DNA of 64,000 nucleotides from Luidia sarsii (Eukaryota; Echinodermata; Asteroidea; Paxillosida; Luidiidae). The notes beneath the pieces are model-generated. The model had not been told where the DNA came from. It saw nothing but the letters and a program-made list of their open reading frames with translations, and did not search any database. Shown here piece after piece: positions 10,490-20,996 of the stretch. The translations under genes were made by a program, and so were the position numbers. The DNA is taken from assembly GCA_949987565.1 (NCBI GenBank), contig OX465115.1:10155055-10219054 (forward strand). Reading direction: 5' to 3'. Position 1 is the stretch's first letter; each line of letters begins with the position of its first letter.

Positions 10490-12300
10490 GTTCTGACGTC
10501 TATCGAGTCCCTTCATTTTGGGGTACAGAAAAATGCATGCAACCGCTGGCTGACTTAAACGACCTGAGATAATTATATCAATGAAAGAAAAACACAGGAG
10601 GTGCACGTTTTTTAAGAGAACTAATTTCGGGAGTAATTATCGACAAACCAATTGACACGCCAGCCAGATTCGTTGTTGAAAATTGCAGCAGTGGAATAAA
10701 CATGTATTTATTCCATGGCGATCCTAGAATAAGCCGCATTTAGACAGCAAAAATCACGCTGACACGACCGAAATAATTCGACCCCTCAAATCGTTTCGAA
10801 GCTTGTTTTCACGGAGACCATCCGTGCTTATAATTATATGTGTATAGTTTTTGCAACGCGTTTTCCTTTCTATGGCCATAGGAAATCTATTTTCAGAATC
10901 TCTATCCTTGTTATTGACTGAGAATTCATCTGATTCCGAAGAAAAAGCTTGTCGAAAGACGTCTTGGCCAACAAAATTGTCAGGTTTTTTTCTCGCCGAG
11001 AAAAAGACTGGTGCCACGCTCAAAAAACGTGTATTATCTACTGAACGAGTCAGGGAACCTCTCCGACTATGTAAGTGCATACGGCTTTTGCGGGGAGAAA
11101 AAAAATACCTGTGCTCATCTGATGACGTAAAGAACAGCACCCTCAATAACTACGAGCATAATTTTAATTAATTAAAAAGGCTTCTAATAAGCCTGAAACA
11201 CAAAATTTATGTTTAATCTTGAATTATAATGTACCGATGAACATATTTAATGCCAAATCAGAATTTTCAAATTTTTACTCTTCGGTTGTTTTTTAATGTA
11301 TACTATCCACTAAAACGACTTTTGGGAAAATTAACACTTACTGCAATGCATCTACTATAGTTGGTAGTATATTGCTCAAATGAGCTCAATTTACTGTGTT
11401 TGATTTTTTTTTTATTGATTAAGTATAGCTCTGTTTACACAGAAGTAATTGCGTTAGATTGATACCTCAACATAATAGTCTAGGTTAATCTGAAATGTTG
11501 GCAGTTCGTTAATTTCGACCATAACAATACAATTTATGCTATTTATAATTTTTACAACAAATCGAAATAAAAATCAGATTTAGGAGTAATATTTGTACAC
11601 AACGATCGTTTGGAAACAATATCTTTAAACTCAAACAAGGGCGCAATCAATTTAAATCATAATGCTGAATGGACATATGAATGAAATTCTTTCAGGTTTA
11701 CGATATTCCGTGCTGTCGTTCTTTAATCGTCTTTTCCTACTCTTATTTCTTACCGGTTACACGTTGTCTTTATTTTCTACTGTAACCTTTGTAAGACCTT
11801 CCTTTTCCCGATTTCTTTCAGGTAAACGTTCAGGAATGATCTACTGCATATAAAATCCTGCCCAGAACTCCTTCGATTCACATGCCGGAACAATCCCGGC
11901 AGTAAAGGCTCTTTTTTGATATGCCATTCCGCGTGTTTGAAAACCAAGGCACAGGTCTCAAGCATTCTCTCTGTGGAGTTTTCTCTCTCATTGACCTAAC
12001 TAAGCCACCGTCCCTCCACTTCTTTCAGGCAAAAAAAAAAATAAATAACTGCATTTTACATGATTTAACTTTATCTTTCTGATGCTCAGTATATCATAGA
12101 AAATGAATGTTGCCTGACAGCCGGATTAAATCAAATGAGGTTTTTCCTGTTTGAGTAAAGAAGCAAATTGTGCATTTATTACTCTTTAAAAGCGTGGCGG
12201 TATAAGGGTGGTATCAATAAAAACAATACACATCAATGCTGTATGATGTGTACAGCAAACAGTGCAACACAGCGGTTACAATATGTTCGTGATATACGAA
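10490..12300. other. No gene recognised; 3' side of gene 1
   Basis: Overlapping open frames on both strands near 10,754-11,171 have no known domain. The part at about 10,975-11,270 is related to 28,650-28,880, including words like TGATGACGTAAA, so it is probably a repeat. The part at 11,700-12,150 resembles 19,390-19,810 downstream of gene 2, including TTGCCTGACAGCCGGATTAAATCA, which indicates duplicated gene flanks. Confidence 0.45.
12175..12180 (-). terminator. Possible polyadenylation signal of gene 1
   Basis: AATAAA on the minus strand, about 265 bases past the stop codon of gene 1. It is the canonical hexamer, but the context is AT-rich, so chance occurrence is possible. Confidence 0.3.
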
Positions 12301-12303
12301 AAT

Positions 12304-12323
12304 GTTGCAAACTGCTTACTGAC
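12304..12323 (-). repeat. Tip of Penelope-like 3' end
   Basis: The 20-bp word GTTGCAAACTGCTTACTGAC is the inverted tip of the Penelope-like 3' end family seen whole at 14,814-15,258. Only the tip is present here. Confidence 0.5.
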
Positions 12324-12441
12324 AATACGTTCGAGTTCAAGAATCAGAACTCAACGTGAACCCAATAAAGGAAATTCCAGTAGTAGACGTTTCGGTTCTG
12401 CTTTCACGAACGTAACCCTGCAGGTCTCTCGACGATTCAGA

Positions 12442-15400
12442 TTACTTGCATGGAAAGCATCCCAACACCTCAAAACGCATACTACACTGGATTATCCACT
12501 CGATAGGTAGGATGCGTATGAATCGGGTGCGCAAGGCCTTGAATCTATTGGTCACAGTGCTGTTTCTCTCGGCGTTACCTGGAAACTGTAAAAGGCGAAA
12601 AAGAAATTCAGCCAATATAACAGTGAGACGTAAACATGTACTATTGATGTGATTTGAAGAAGTGGGAATTTTATGATTTTCCCTAAGGTATTTCAAAACG
12701 TGTTGCACAATTGTAAAGGTAGAGTCGTATGACATATCGTAGTTTTATTAATCATTAAAATGGTATAACGTTCTATCTTTTTTTTTCCATTAGCATATTC
12801 ATATCGGTATGTAACTTCGTCATTTTTGTTGTTTAATTTCTGTGGTATGTAAAACTTGGAACTTGATGTATTTTCCTTAGTCTTTTGAAATTTGCAAACT
12901 TTTAAGACTGCATTATCACCCTTGGTCCTAGGGATTGTCCATAATTATAACCATATAATGAAATAAAAGGAAAAGTAAGAACAACATATAGGTCAGCCCT
13001 CCTAGGACATCCAAACAACTGGTGTTTGTTTACGTTTTATGGGGTTAGACTGGATAGGGTGATCTAGCCTTGCCTGAGGCGATAACAAACAGCTGGTTAG
13101 TATCAGATACTTTGTGTGTTGGCATGGTTGCAGTCACACACGGCCTGGATATGCCCATATGCCCATGCTGTGAATAAATAGTACTGGAGTACTGGGTAGG
13201 CGGGTACTTGCCTGTTACTAGTGTGGGAACTCTTCAGAGAAGTCTACAAATTATTACATAATTAGTTAATTAGTAATTTGTATTACCATCTCCTAACTTT
13301 TTTTATATATCGGATTTGACTAAGGGTTTTAAAAGTAGTCAGACACTTTACGAACCACTATATCATTTCCAATGGCGTCGATAACTGGAGCCCAGTTCTG
13401 GCCATCGCTGCTGTAAGCTGCTTGGTACTTGGTCACTCGCTGCTCACCCCAGCCATCTTCCCCACGCCCTTGAGTGATGAGACCCGTGATGTAGACCGGG
13501 GCATTGAATTCAACCTGAATCCATGGGCTGGAGTCGGAATTATCCCTACACCATGCAGCAGCGTGCCCTGCAGGGTCCACAGAATACCCAACTGTGCATT
13601 ATCATTTTCTCTCTGTGCCATACCGAATAAAATTACCAAATTTAGTTCTCATCAGGAAAAATTGCTATTGAACGTTAAGGTAATGATAAGGTAATGTAAT
13701 GATATGTAATGTAATGTAATGATAAACACTTTGTCTAATACTGCCTAGTGTAGGCACATTTTCACATCATTATTGTTAACCATTTAAAGTATAGTTTATA
13801 CGTGAAAGGCTGCAAACGATTGGTATATTTTCTCGCCATGATACCGTACCGTAGCAGTGCTAAATTTCACCAAGGAAAAAGTAAATAAGCTGGACGAAGT
13901 AACCGGGAATGGAATTCATTCTGAATGCATGGTCTGGAATCAGAACCATGCACACTCCATGCAATGTGGCTTAAATTATTATCTTTCTTCTACTATGCCA
14001 TAATAAATGCGATTTTTCACCTAGCAAAATGGGGACAAAAGAGAACACTTTCAGAGAATTTAATTCATTATTTCAATTGACAGTATGGAATATTTGTGCA
14101 CTTGTACACACATTATACTTTATAGCAAGGGGGAAATGGGCTTTACAGCAGTGTACCTTTGCAATGGTGCATATTGCTTTTAAGTTCGTATGTATACATG
14201 CACACATCAATACTGTTACTAAACGCTAAGTAGACATGGCCATGCGTTTACGTCATAAATAGCCCCACGAAGCAATAATTGAAAGAAGAGTTTGTATTTT
14301 ATTCAATTGCAATAATACATTTTTACATTTTTATACTACATAGGCCTAAGCCCTCTTATTCATTACTTCAAATATCACCGGCTTAGCCAGGTTGTGTCAA
14401 CGTTTTGGCTTACGATTCGGTCTTATTATCGTCCATTGAATTTGGCTGAAAAAAAACCTTGTTTTCCCTCGAGAAATAAACACATGAAAGGTTAATTGTG
14501 TCCTGTTACCTTCAGCGTTAAGCCGTGCCCTCAATGGTCCATGGTTTAGAAGGTTGAAAAAATAAGATGAAGCAGTGATGGTGTCATCCGGGATACGACC
14601 ATCCTCCATACCAAGAGGCTTCTCCTCCGGACACACATACGTACCTGCAAGGTAAATCTAGAAGTCGTCTGGCTGTTCTCCGTGCACGTTTATAGTTTGA
14701 GAAGCAACGATGTTACCCACTAGCTAAACTCAATATTATTGTCTTCTTGAATAATAAAAAACACTGAAATGTTTGAACAGTGTTTACTGAGTTTTGTATT
14801 AATATACAAAAAGGTTGCAAACTGCTTACTGACTAAAATTACCAAAATATGTTGTCCGTCTTAGCCGTGAGAAAATGTGGATGAAGCGTCTCCGGACTGT
14901 TCAGCCACATTGTCTCAACATCCAGGAGGGTAATGACTAACACCATGCAGCTTTCTGATAATCCTTCTTTTGTATTCAGTCCTTCACACTTCTCTCTTTG
15001 ATCTTTCCCTCTCTTCTCACTAATCCCTACCCTACTCCTTGCCCTTCCCTTTGATCTCACCCTACCAGCTTTACTCTTTGTCCTTTGTTTCTCATCTGTG
15101 TCCTATTTACTCTCTTCCCCCTTCTTTTGTGTACATGTATCTGTTTTGTCCTTGTCACTCTGCCTTTGAAAAAGGTCCTACTAGGATCGAAACGTCAGGC
15201 CCACTAAATTTTAAGATTTACATGTTGGTAATTTCAGTCATTAAGCAGTTTGCAACATTTTTGTTTATCACCTTAAGTCAAATTCTAGCTGAAATTCTAG
15301 CTGAAATTCTAGCTGAAATTCTAGCTCAAATTCTAGCTGAAATTCTAGCTCAAATTCTAGCTCAAATTCTAGCTCAAATTCTAGCTGAAATTCTAGCTGA

Positions 15401-16223
15401 AATTCTAGCTCAAATTCTAGCTCAAATTCTAGCTCAAATTCTAGCTCAAATACTAGCTCAAATTCTAGCTCAAATTCTAGCTTAAATTCTAGCTCAAATT
15501 CTAGCTCAATGTTTATATTGTTTGTATTGACTATATTTACACTGAAATGAGATACGGTGTAATTTATCTAAGCGGAAAGTCATACAGTCAATAATGATTT
15601 GCAATTCCGGACCTACCTGGGCATCTCTTGCGTATCTCTCGTGCAGCTTTTTGCATCCAGTGTTCACCGGGAACTGGCTGAGGAGGCGGACCAAAGTAAC
15701 AGGTCTTCATATTGCTTGCATGCGCTTTGGTAGCTGCAAAACAAAGAAAGATGAATTTTTAGCTTTTCCTCTTACATTTAGTAAGTAATTCAAAGGGAGG
15801 TTCAAAGCGTTAGGGTTAATGTAAGTCGTGCAACTTTTCTAGGCAAAATTGTAACATTTTCACTTTAAAATTTGCTGTAAATTTTATATCATTTTGTACT
15901 GTATTGTATATCGCATATAATTGTTGCACTGACTTTTTTTATTGTTTTATTGTTGTGCTAAAATGTCATAATCAAACGCAGGCGTTTGGAAAGATTTCTG
16001 TGATAGGTTTTGTCTTATAAGATTATCCATGGTATAAGATTCTTGTTTGACCAGCTTGTAATCTAGTTCCCTTCCATTGATTTCGAAATAAGAAAATGTA
16101 TTTGAATATCAATATAACAGCCTTATTCAGAATGAACGTACCTTTGAGTCTAGATGTCATCAGGAATACAGCGAAGCAAACCAAGCAGGCAGGTCTGACG
16201 TTAGATCGGCGTGTGAATGCCAT
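12442..16223 (-). CDS. Gene 1: secreted discoidin (F5/8 type C) protein
   Basis: Five exons: 16,142-16,223, 15,617-15,733, 14,510-14,644, 13,356-13,567 and 12,442-12,585. All have GT/AG borders and compatible phases (1,1,1,0), giving 229 residues. Residues 1-28 are a signal peptide (hydrophobic ACLVCFAVFLM). Residues 29-66 form an unassigned module with TCYFGPPP, EHWMQ and KRCPG. Residues 71-225 are a complete F5/8C domain: opening Cys in YVCPEE, KPLGMEDGRI, ITASSY, RARLN, AAAWC, WIQVEF, ITGLITQG, RVTKY, SSDG, FPGN, RFIRILPIEW, and closing MRFEVLGC. The tail is FPCK. The domain family binds lipids or sugars outside cells; the ligand here is unknown. The ATG at 16,223 is chosen because it directly precedes the hydrophobic core. 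A conserved promoter block lies upstream at 16,428-16,604. Introns hold a half-exon relic, a Penelope 3' end and a 12-bp minisatellite. Confidence 0.9.
12940..13235. repeat. Dispersed repeat, related copy at 49,285-49,620
   Basis: About 300 bp in the last intron of gene 1 closely resembles the second locus in the same orientation. Shared words include TTGTCCATAATTAT, ATATGCCCATGCTGT and AGTACTGGAGTACTGGG. No coding frame or terminal repeat is evident. Confidence 0.7.
13908..14012 (-). pseudogene. Decayed half copy of discoidin exon 4 inside gene 1 intron
   Basis: The stretch resembles the 5' half of gene 1 exon 4 plus the adjoining intron (13,503-13,628). Matching words are GGAATTCA-TCTGAATGCATGG (against the exon's GAATTCAACCTGAATCCATGG) and then CTATGCCATA. 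It is a partial tandem duplication within the intron, has lost the splice sites and frame, and is not coding. Confidence 0.65.
14814..15258 (+). mobile_element. 5'-truncated Penelope-like element 3' end with inverted tip
   Basis: The left edge is GTTGCAAACTGCTTACTGAC and the right edge is its inverted repeat (about 31 bp with a few mismatches). At about 14,869 the plus strand still encodes the C-terminal residues of a Penelope pol (EKMWMKRLRTVQPH, then CLNIQEGND and a stop). About 230 nt of pyrimidine-rich 3' UTR follow, and then at 15,170-15,207 the stem GGTCCT-ACT-AGGATC and GAAACGTC. That stem-GAAA arrangement resembles helix II plus the GAAA of hammerhead ribozymes reported in Penelope-like elements. 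The CUGANGA half is degenerate here. Confidence 0.7.
15279..15509. repeat. 12-bp minisatellite, about 19 copies
   Basis: Tandem units of CAAATTCTAGCT or GAAATTCTAGCT lie in the intron between exons 2 and 3 of gene 1. The long open frame through it (repeating ILAQ/ILAE) follows from a 12-bp unit without stops and is not a gene. The same unit forms an array at 57,765-57,872, in the equivalent intron of gene 5. Confidence 0.9.
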
Positions 16224-16282
16224 CACAGGGCGTTATACTCGGAGACTAACCGGTCCTTGTGTATTATGTTGGCGTTTTCTAA

Positions 16283-16345
16283 TAATCTCAAAATTTAGTG
16301 GGACTGACGTTTCGATCCTAACGGGACCTTTCTCAAAGGCAGATA
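16283..16345 (-). repeat. Penelope-like 3' end fragment
   Basis: On the minus strand it reads GCCTTTGAGAAAGGTCCC, then GTTAGGATCGAAACGTCAG and CCCACTAAATTTTGAG. This is the stem-GAAA core of the family and little else. It lies between exon 1 and the promoter block of gene 1. Confidence 0.65.
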
Positions 16346-16427
16346 ATGATAAAAAATGTGTGCGATATCCGCAGATTTAGCAGCACGGCCAACCGAATGC
16401 AAACATGTGGCATGCGTCTTCGCAGAA

Positions 16428-16604
16428 TCACAAATGAAGACAGCTTCACAACCTCATAGAAAAGACCCATCCGTTGGATGACGCAGACAATGCCGGAGCT
16501 CAAATACAAGCAGTGGTATGGAACAGGCGCTCATATAGCTGCCTGGGCGGCACAGACGTAATGACGTGATTGGTGCAGGTGGCACCGCCCTTATCACTTA
16601 TTAA
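16428..16604 (-). promoter_or_regulatory. Conserved upstream block of gene 1
   Basis: It aligns almost without gaps to the block upstream of gene 4 (37,525-37,701), and both are 177 bp. In transcription order it has ATAAGTGATAAGGGCGGTG (GC-box-like), CACGTCATTACGTCTGT (two ACGT-core sites of the CREB/ATF or bZIP type), CAGGCAG followed by TATATGA at 16,531-16,537 (TATA-like), then CATCTGCGTCATCCAACGGA. The TATA-like box is about 310 bp from the ATG. Promoter function is inferred from position and conservation between paralogues. Confidence 0.65.
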
Positions 16605-18500
16605 TGAGTGCGCCTCCTCCTCTATCTCATTGGAGTATTTGCCAAGCTATTGGGTATGATTCCCTCGTTGTTTCCGATAAAGGTTAAAATAGGCTTTGCA
16701 CATGGACAGGTGATATGACAGATCGCGGGTACGCGGCTATTATTTTTGAGGTGTTGCAATATAGAATACAGTATTGTTGGTTACATGTTATAGTAGTCTA
16801 CATTACAAAATACTTGTACAAAAAGTTCCGGTGAATAGAATCATGGTTCCCCACGAAAAAAAAAAATTGCGGTGTCTCGATCAAGCCAAATACTGCTTTA
16901 ACATTATGAATTATGTAACCTCTGCGTCATAAATGATTGGACGTTTTTTTTTTCACTCATTCCTTGCACGTTTTTTCGGTTTCATAGACTGTAATCTAAA
17001 TTAAATCAAATGTCATATAGCTGTAGTACGTTTGACAATAACAATATGTTATAAGTGAGCATACACTTGCTAACGATAATTTTCATGTAATCTGAATGAT
17101 GTTTAAGATATTAGAATGTATCATATTTATTGATAAATTTGTTGTTATGCATAAACAAATAGGGCAGACCGTGAGAATCGACATTAATTACTTCCAGTCA
17201 GTGAATTTTCCCTGTTTTTAAATTGACGCATATACAAGAAAAGGTCAACAGAAGATGACGTCAGTGCTATTTGCAGATTGCAACACGTTGAAGTAGAAAT
17301 GCTTTCTTAACAAAATTATTTAGACAAAACTCAAGGCACTATAGATTATTTTGTTTGTCAGTCATTCATTCAATGGTTTTCATTCTCTCTCGGGAAAGGA
17401 AGAGTAATTCAGATAATCCAGGGGTCATTGTTAGTATATAAATGCTGCATTATGGTCCGTATTCAAAATAAATAACATAGGCCCTTACATAGGCCCAACA
17501 TGTAGTAGATTTATCTACCCAACATGGGTAGAAAACTCAATAGTCGAGAAAAGCTAGGTGCAAAATAGCCATCAGCGACGAGGATACCAAAGACTTGCAT
17601 ATGAAACGCAGTAATGAGTGGCTGGGTACTAGGTATGCGTTGTGCATTACTATGTTTAGGTAGATTTTTGCCTCATTATACCGCTTAATGAAAATCGTCC
17701 GAATTAACGTCTATCTTATAAACGTACCGTCGGTGAGTTTCCCACTGTGCAGAGAGCACAGTGCAGCTAAAACCGAATGTCATGACATTATCCTTTAGAG
17801 CCTGTTTAGACCCCTGTTTACGAGGGAAAATTGGTCGTCTTAATTGGAGGGCAAAGCGGTACACAATTTAATCACCCCAACGTACCACCATAACGACCAT
17901 AACGACCGTCGTTAGTTCCCGTGTACCGTGGATATACCGTTGATAAGTTGGTGAGACCTTTCTCTGCCGGCGGTTGAAATTCTCCGACAAAATTGTTGTG
18001 TTAAGACTAAACAAGATAAGCCACAAGTTAGTTATCGATGCTTGTTCCTTTGTTCCATTGTCGACTGTATTGTGATAAGTTTTCAATATTTGCGTGGTGA
18101 AATTCACTTCTTCTTTATTTTAAAACATTTTTTATTTGACGGTTAACCATTGCACAACTCTCCTATTGCAGGAATTCCATTGCCTTTCTAATAAACCTTT
18201 GCGATATAAGAACATCTAACGATAGATATTTGAAAAGTGATGCTTGGCAGGAATTGCAAGATAAATTACAATAATCAAAAGACCAACAGTATATTATTCA
18301 CAAATATCTCAAGCCTTTATTGATTTTGTTTTTTCAGTGGTTTGAACTAGCATCTAAAGAGTATGTTTCCTTATTGCAACGTAATTTTAACATTTCCAAG
18401 AATGGATTGAGTCTGTTCTGCCAGTGTCTTCTTCTGAGAACAGTATACATATGACAACTTGATGATCAAAATGATCCGACTTATTCGCTAGATTGCAGTA
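16605..18500. other. Intergenic, no gene recognised
   Basis: AT-rich sequence between the upstream side of gene 1 and the duplicated 3' flank of gene 2. The only sizeable frame (17,868-18,107 minus) has no recognisable motif. I see nothing supportable. Confidence 0.4.
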
Positions 18501-20996
18501 GGCCTATATTTTCTCAAATAAGATCAATTTACTTTCAGATTTAAATTGATTTAAATTCATTTGAGTTTTAAATGGAGTAAGTGTTTGTTTCGTTTCCGCG
18601 AAACAAATGCATTAATTGGAAAGCCCAATATTTCTTCTGGAATAATATTAGTTTTGTGAGCAGTAATTTTATTCAAATAACGTTTTAGAAAGAAGACTTT
18701 ATAGTATTTTAAAGGGCTTAATCAAAATCGAACTATAATGCAGAATGATGTAAGAATGCATTTTTATATCTAAGACAAATAGGCCAACATGTTTACGAAT
18801 AGGCTTACATATGAGTCATTTTTTCTTGCAAAAAACAATAAGTATATAACAATGCTCAGATGAGAAAACGTAGGGGTTACACTTTTTGGAGATGACGTGG
18901 CTTTAAAACAAATATGATAATAGTAATACTAAAAAAAAATTTTTTTTATGAAGGTATATCATAAAATAACATCGTTCTTATAATTATGACCACACTAAAC
19001 AGCTTTCATTAAACTTAATATTAACGTTTAAATGTAAATTAAAGTAGTACGATAAGCGGGTAATATTTAATTCACTGGCTAATGTACGCCAATAGTCCTG
19101 AGCCAAATTTCATATAGCTGCTTAATTAATCATTCTCCTCGTATACAAATAAGTAAGAAACTGTCATGGCAGCCCTGCCTCTGAACGGCAGCCTCCTGAG
19201 GGCGTTATCGGTTTGGACCGCGTCGAAAACTACCAATACCGTCACTTCATCCACTAGCAAAAAGATCCCTCACAACATTCATATGTTTTCAGAAGGTCCA
19301 GTTGTTTGTTTAAGTCGACCTTCCCGCAATGTCATGTGAGTTGTGTCTTTCCTTCATTTCACTAATTGTCCTCCATCATACCATGTGCTTTCAGGCTTAC
19401 GATCTTCCCTGCTGACCACTCGGGACCTCAAGCTATCCTTCTTTCGTCTTCTCCCTACTTCTTTCATTGCTACCCCTGCTACCCCAATTTTTATCTGTAT
19501 CTTTTGTGAGACCTGGGTTCCTTATTTCTCTCAAGTTTTCCCATTGCTACATATGTTTGATCTTTGGTACTGATTTGTGTAAACAAACACAGTACAGGAA
19601 ACCAAAGCACAGATCTCTGGTCATTCTCCTTGTGTGTACGGGTTGTCTCTATCCAGCATAACTCAAGCTATTGGTCCTCCGCTACGTTTGGGCACACAAC
19701 TGCATTTTACATGATTTAAATTCCTTCTTCAGGTGTTTAGTACATCATTGAAGTGTTACCTTGCCTGACAGCCGGATTAAATCAGATCATGTTTATCATG
19801 CTTAAGTGGACTAAGACGCTTAAACGGTAAAAGTGAACAAGCAAAATGTGAAAATATTGATACTTCTCGAGGAGGATGTAAAATGGGCGCTACAATGGAA
19901 ATATACACTTGCATACTTTTGAAAATGTACACTGAATTTCAACTTGCTTACAAGATTCTATGTTTCTGTGTAAAGTAGGAAACCCTATCCACATGTAATC
20001 TTTAAACAATTATATTTGTCAAGAGAACCTTCTACATTAAGCCATAATTAAACAATTTCCACACAAACCCGAAAGCTCTATGTACACGCTAACAACGAAG
20101 TGTCAAAAAATGCCCTACAGTGTTCACACAAAGTAATCTATACAAACTACCAATGCCAATAAGCGTATTGATAGTTTTATAATAGATACGTCTCTCTGCA
20201 TTTTACGATTACGTACAGCGGTATCTTGAATAGTCAGTATGCTTGTAAAATGACGCTGCTAGAACCCTATCTGCACGGGCTGGCATCAGAGGCCCCTCCA
20301 TCTGTTTCGGATACTGCATAGTGACTGTCCCAAAAAATTGATTTTTTCATCATTACTTTTCCCCCTGTTGTCTTGCGCACATTGTTATACCTAATTTGTC
20401 CATATCAGACATATCTATCCGTTGTTACATGTTACTTAGTATACGTAGGTACTTGTACAGTACAATTCAAAACTTTCAGAAGATGGCTTGTTTTTCTTTA
20501 TGAACCGTGCTCAGGAATTGATGTTGCACTGATTTCATGCTGATGTTAAATTATGAGAGAAAATAATTAAAGTTTGGATCCAATCCAATGCAAACATAAG
20601 AAATGAAAATAATAAAACACTTAAGTAATGAATACAATACAAAATTGCGGACATTATGAAAATTGAAAAGTTAATTGAAACTTTTTTCAATAAACTACCA
20701 TATTTCTTAAGATTAGTAATGCAAATAGATTCAGCACAAGCAAGTAGAATGTCCAATTAATCCTACCTTCCGTTTTTTGATCAAAAGGGGCCTCCAAGGC
20801 CTCCAAGTATTTTTCATTGGGGCGAAAAAGCCAGGTACATAGAGGAGGAATAAACGGCATATACTCTCATCATGAATATTTAAGTACAGATGAACTAAAC
20901 ATATCACATATATTATTTTCTTTAACTTGTTATATTGTTTGCAGCTTGCTGAACATCAGTGTGAAGAACTGAATGTTTCGTAATGGCTGATAATGA
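18500..20996. repeat. 3' flank of gene 2, duplicated at gene 5
   Basis: Ordered matches to 52,510-54,700 in the same orientation: CCGCGAAACAAATGCATTA (18,595) against 52,530; GACGTGGCTTTAAAACAA (18,893) against 52,936; GCCCTGCCTCTGAACGGC with GCCTCCTGAGGGCG (19,170) against 53,258; TTGCCTGACA (19,763) against 54,646. The 19,700-19,810 part also resembles 12,030-12,140 downstream of gene 1. No open frame of note. Confidence 0.6.

Noticed and set aside
10754..11171. Coding gene with overlapping 130- and 106-codon frames
   Set aside because: No domain on either strand, and the related sequence at 28.65 kb has no matching frame, so it is more likely a repeat.
15039..15485. 148-codon frame ending in repeated ILAQ/ILAE
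   Set aside because: The C-terminal half is the 12-bp minisatellite and the N-terminal half is Penelope 3' UTR; there are no coding motifs and it lies antisense within an intron of gene 1.
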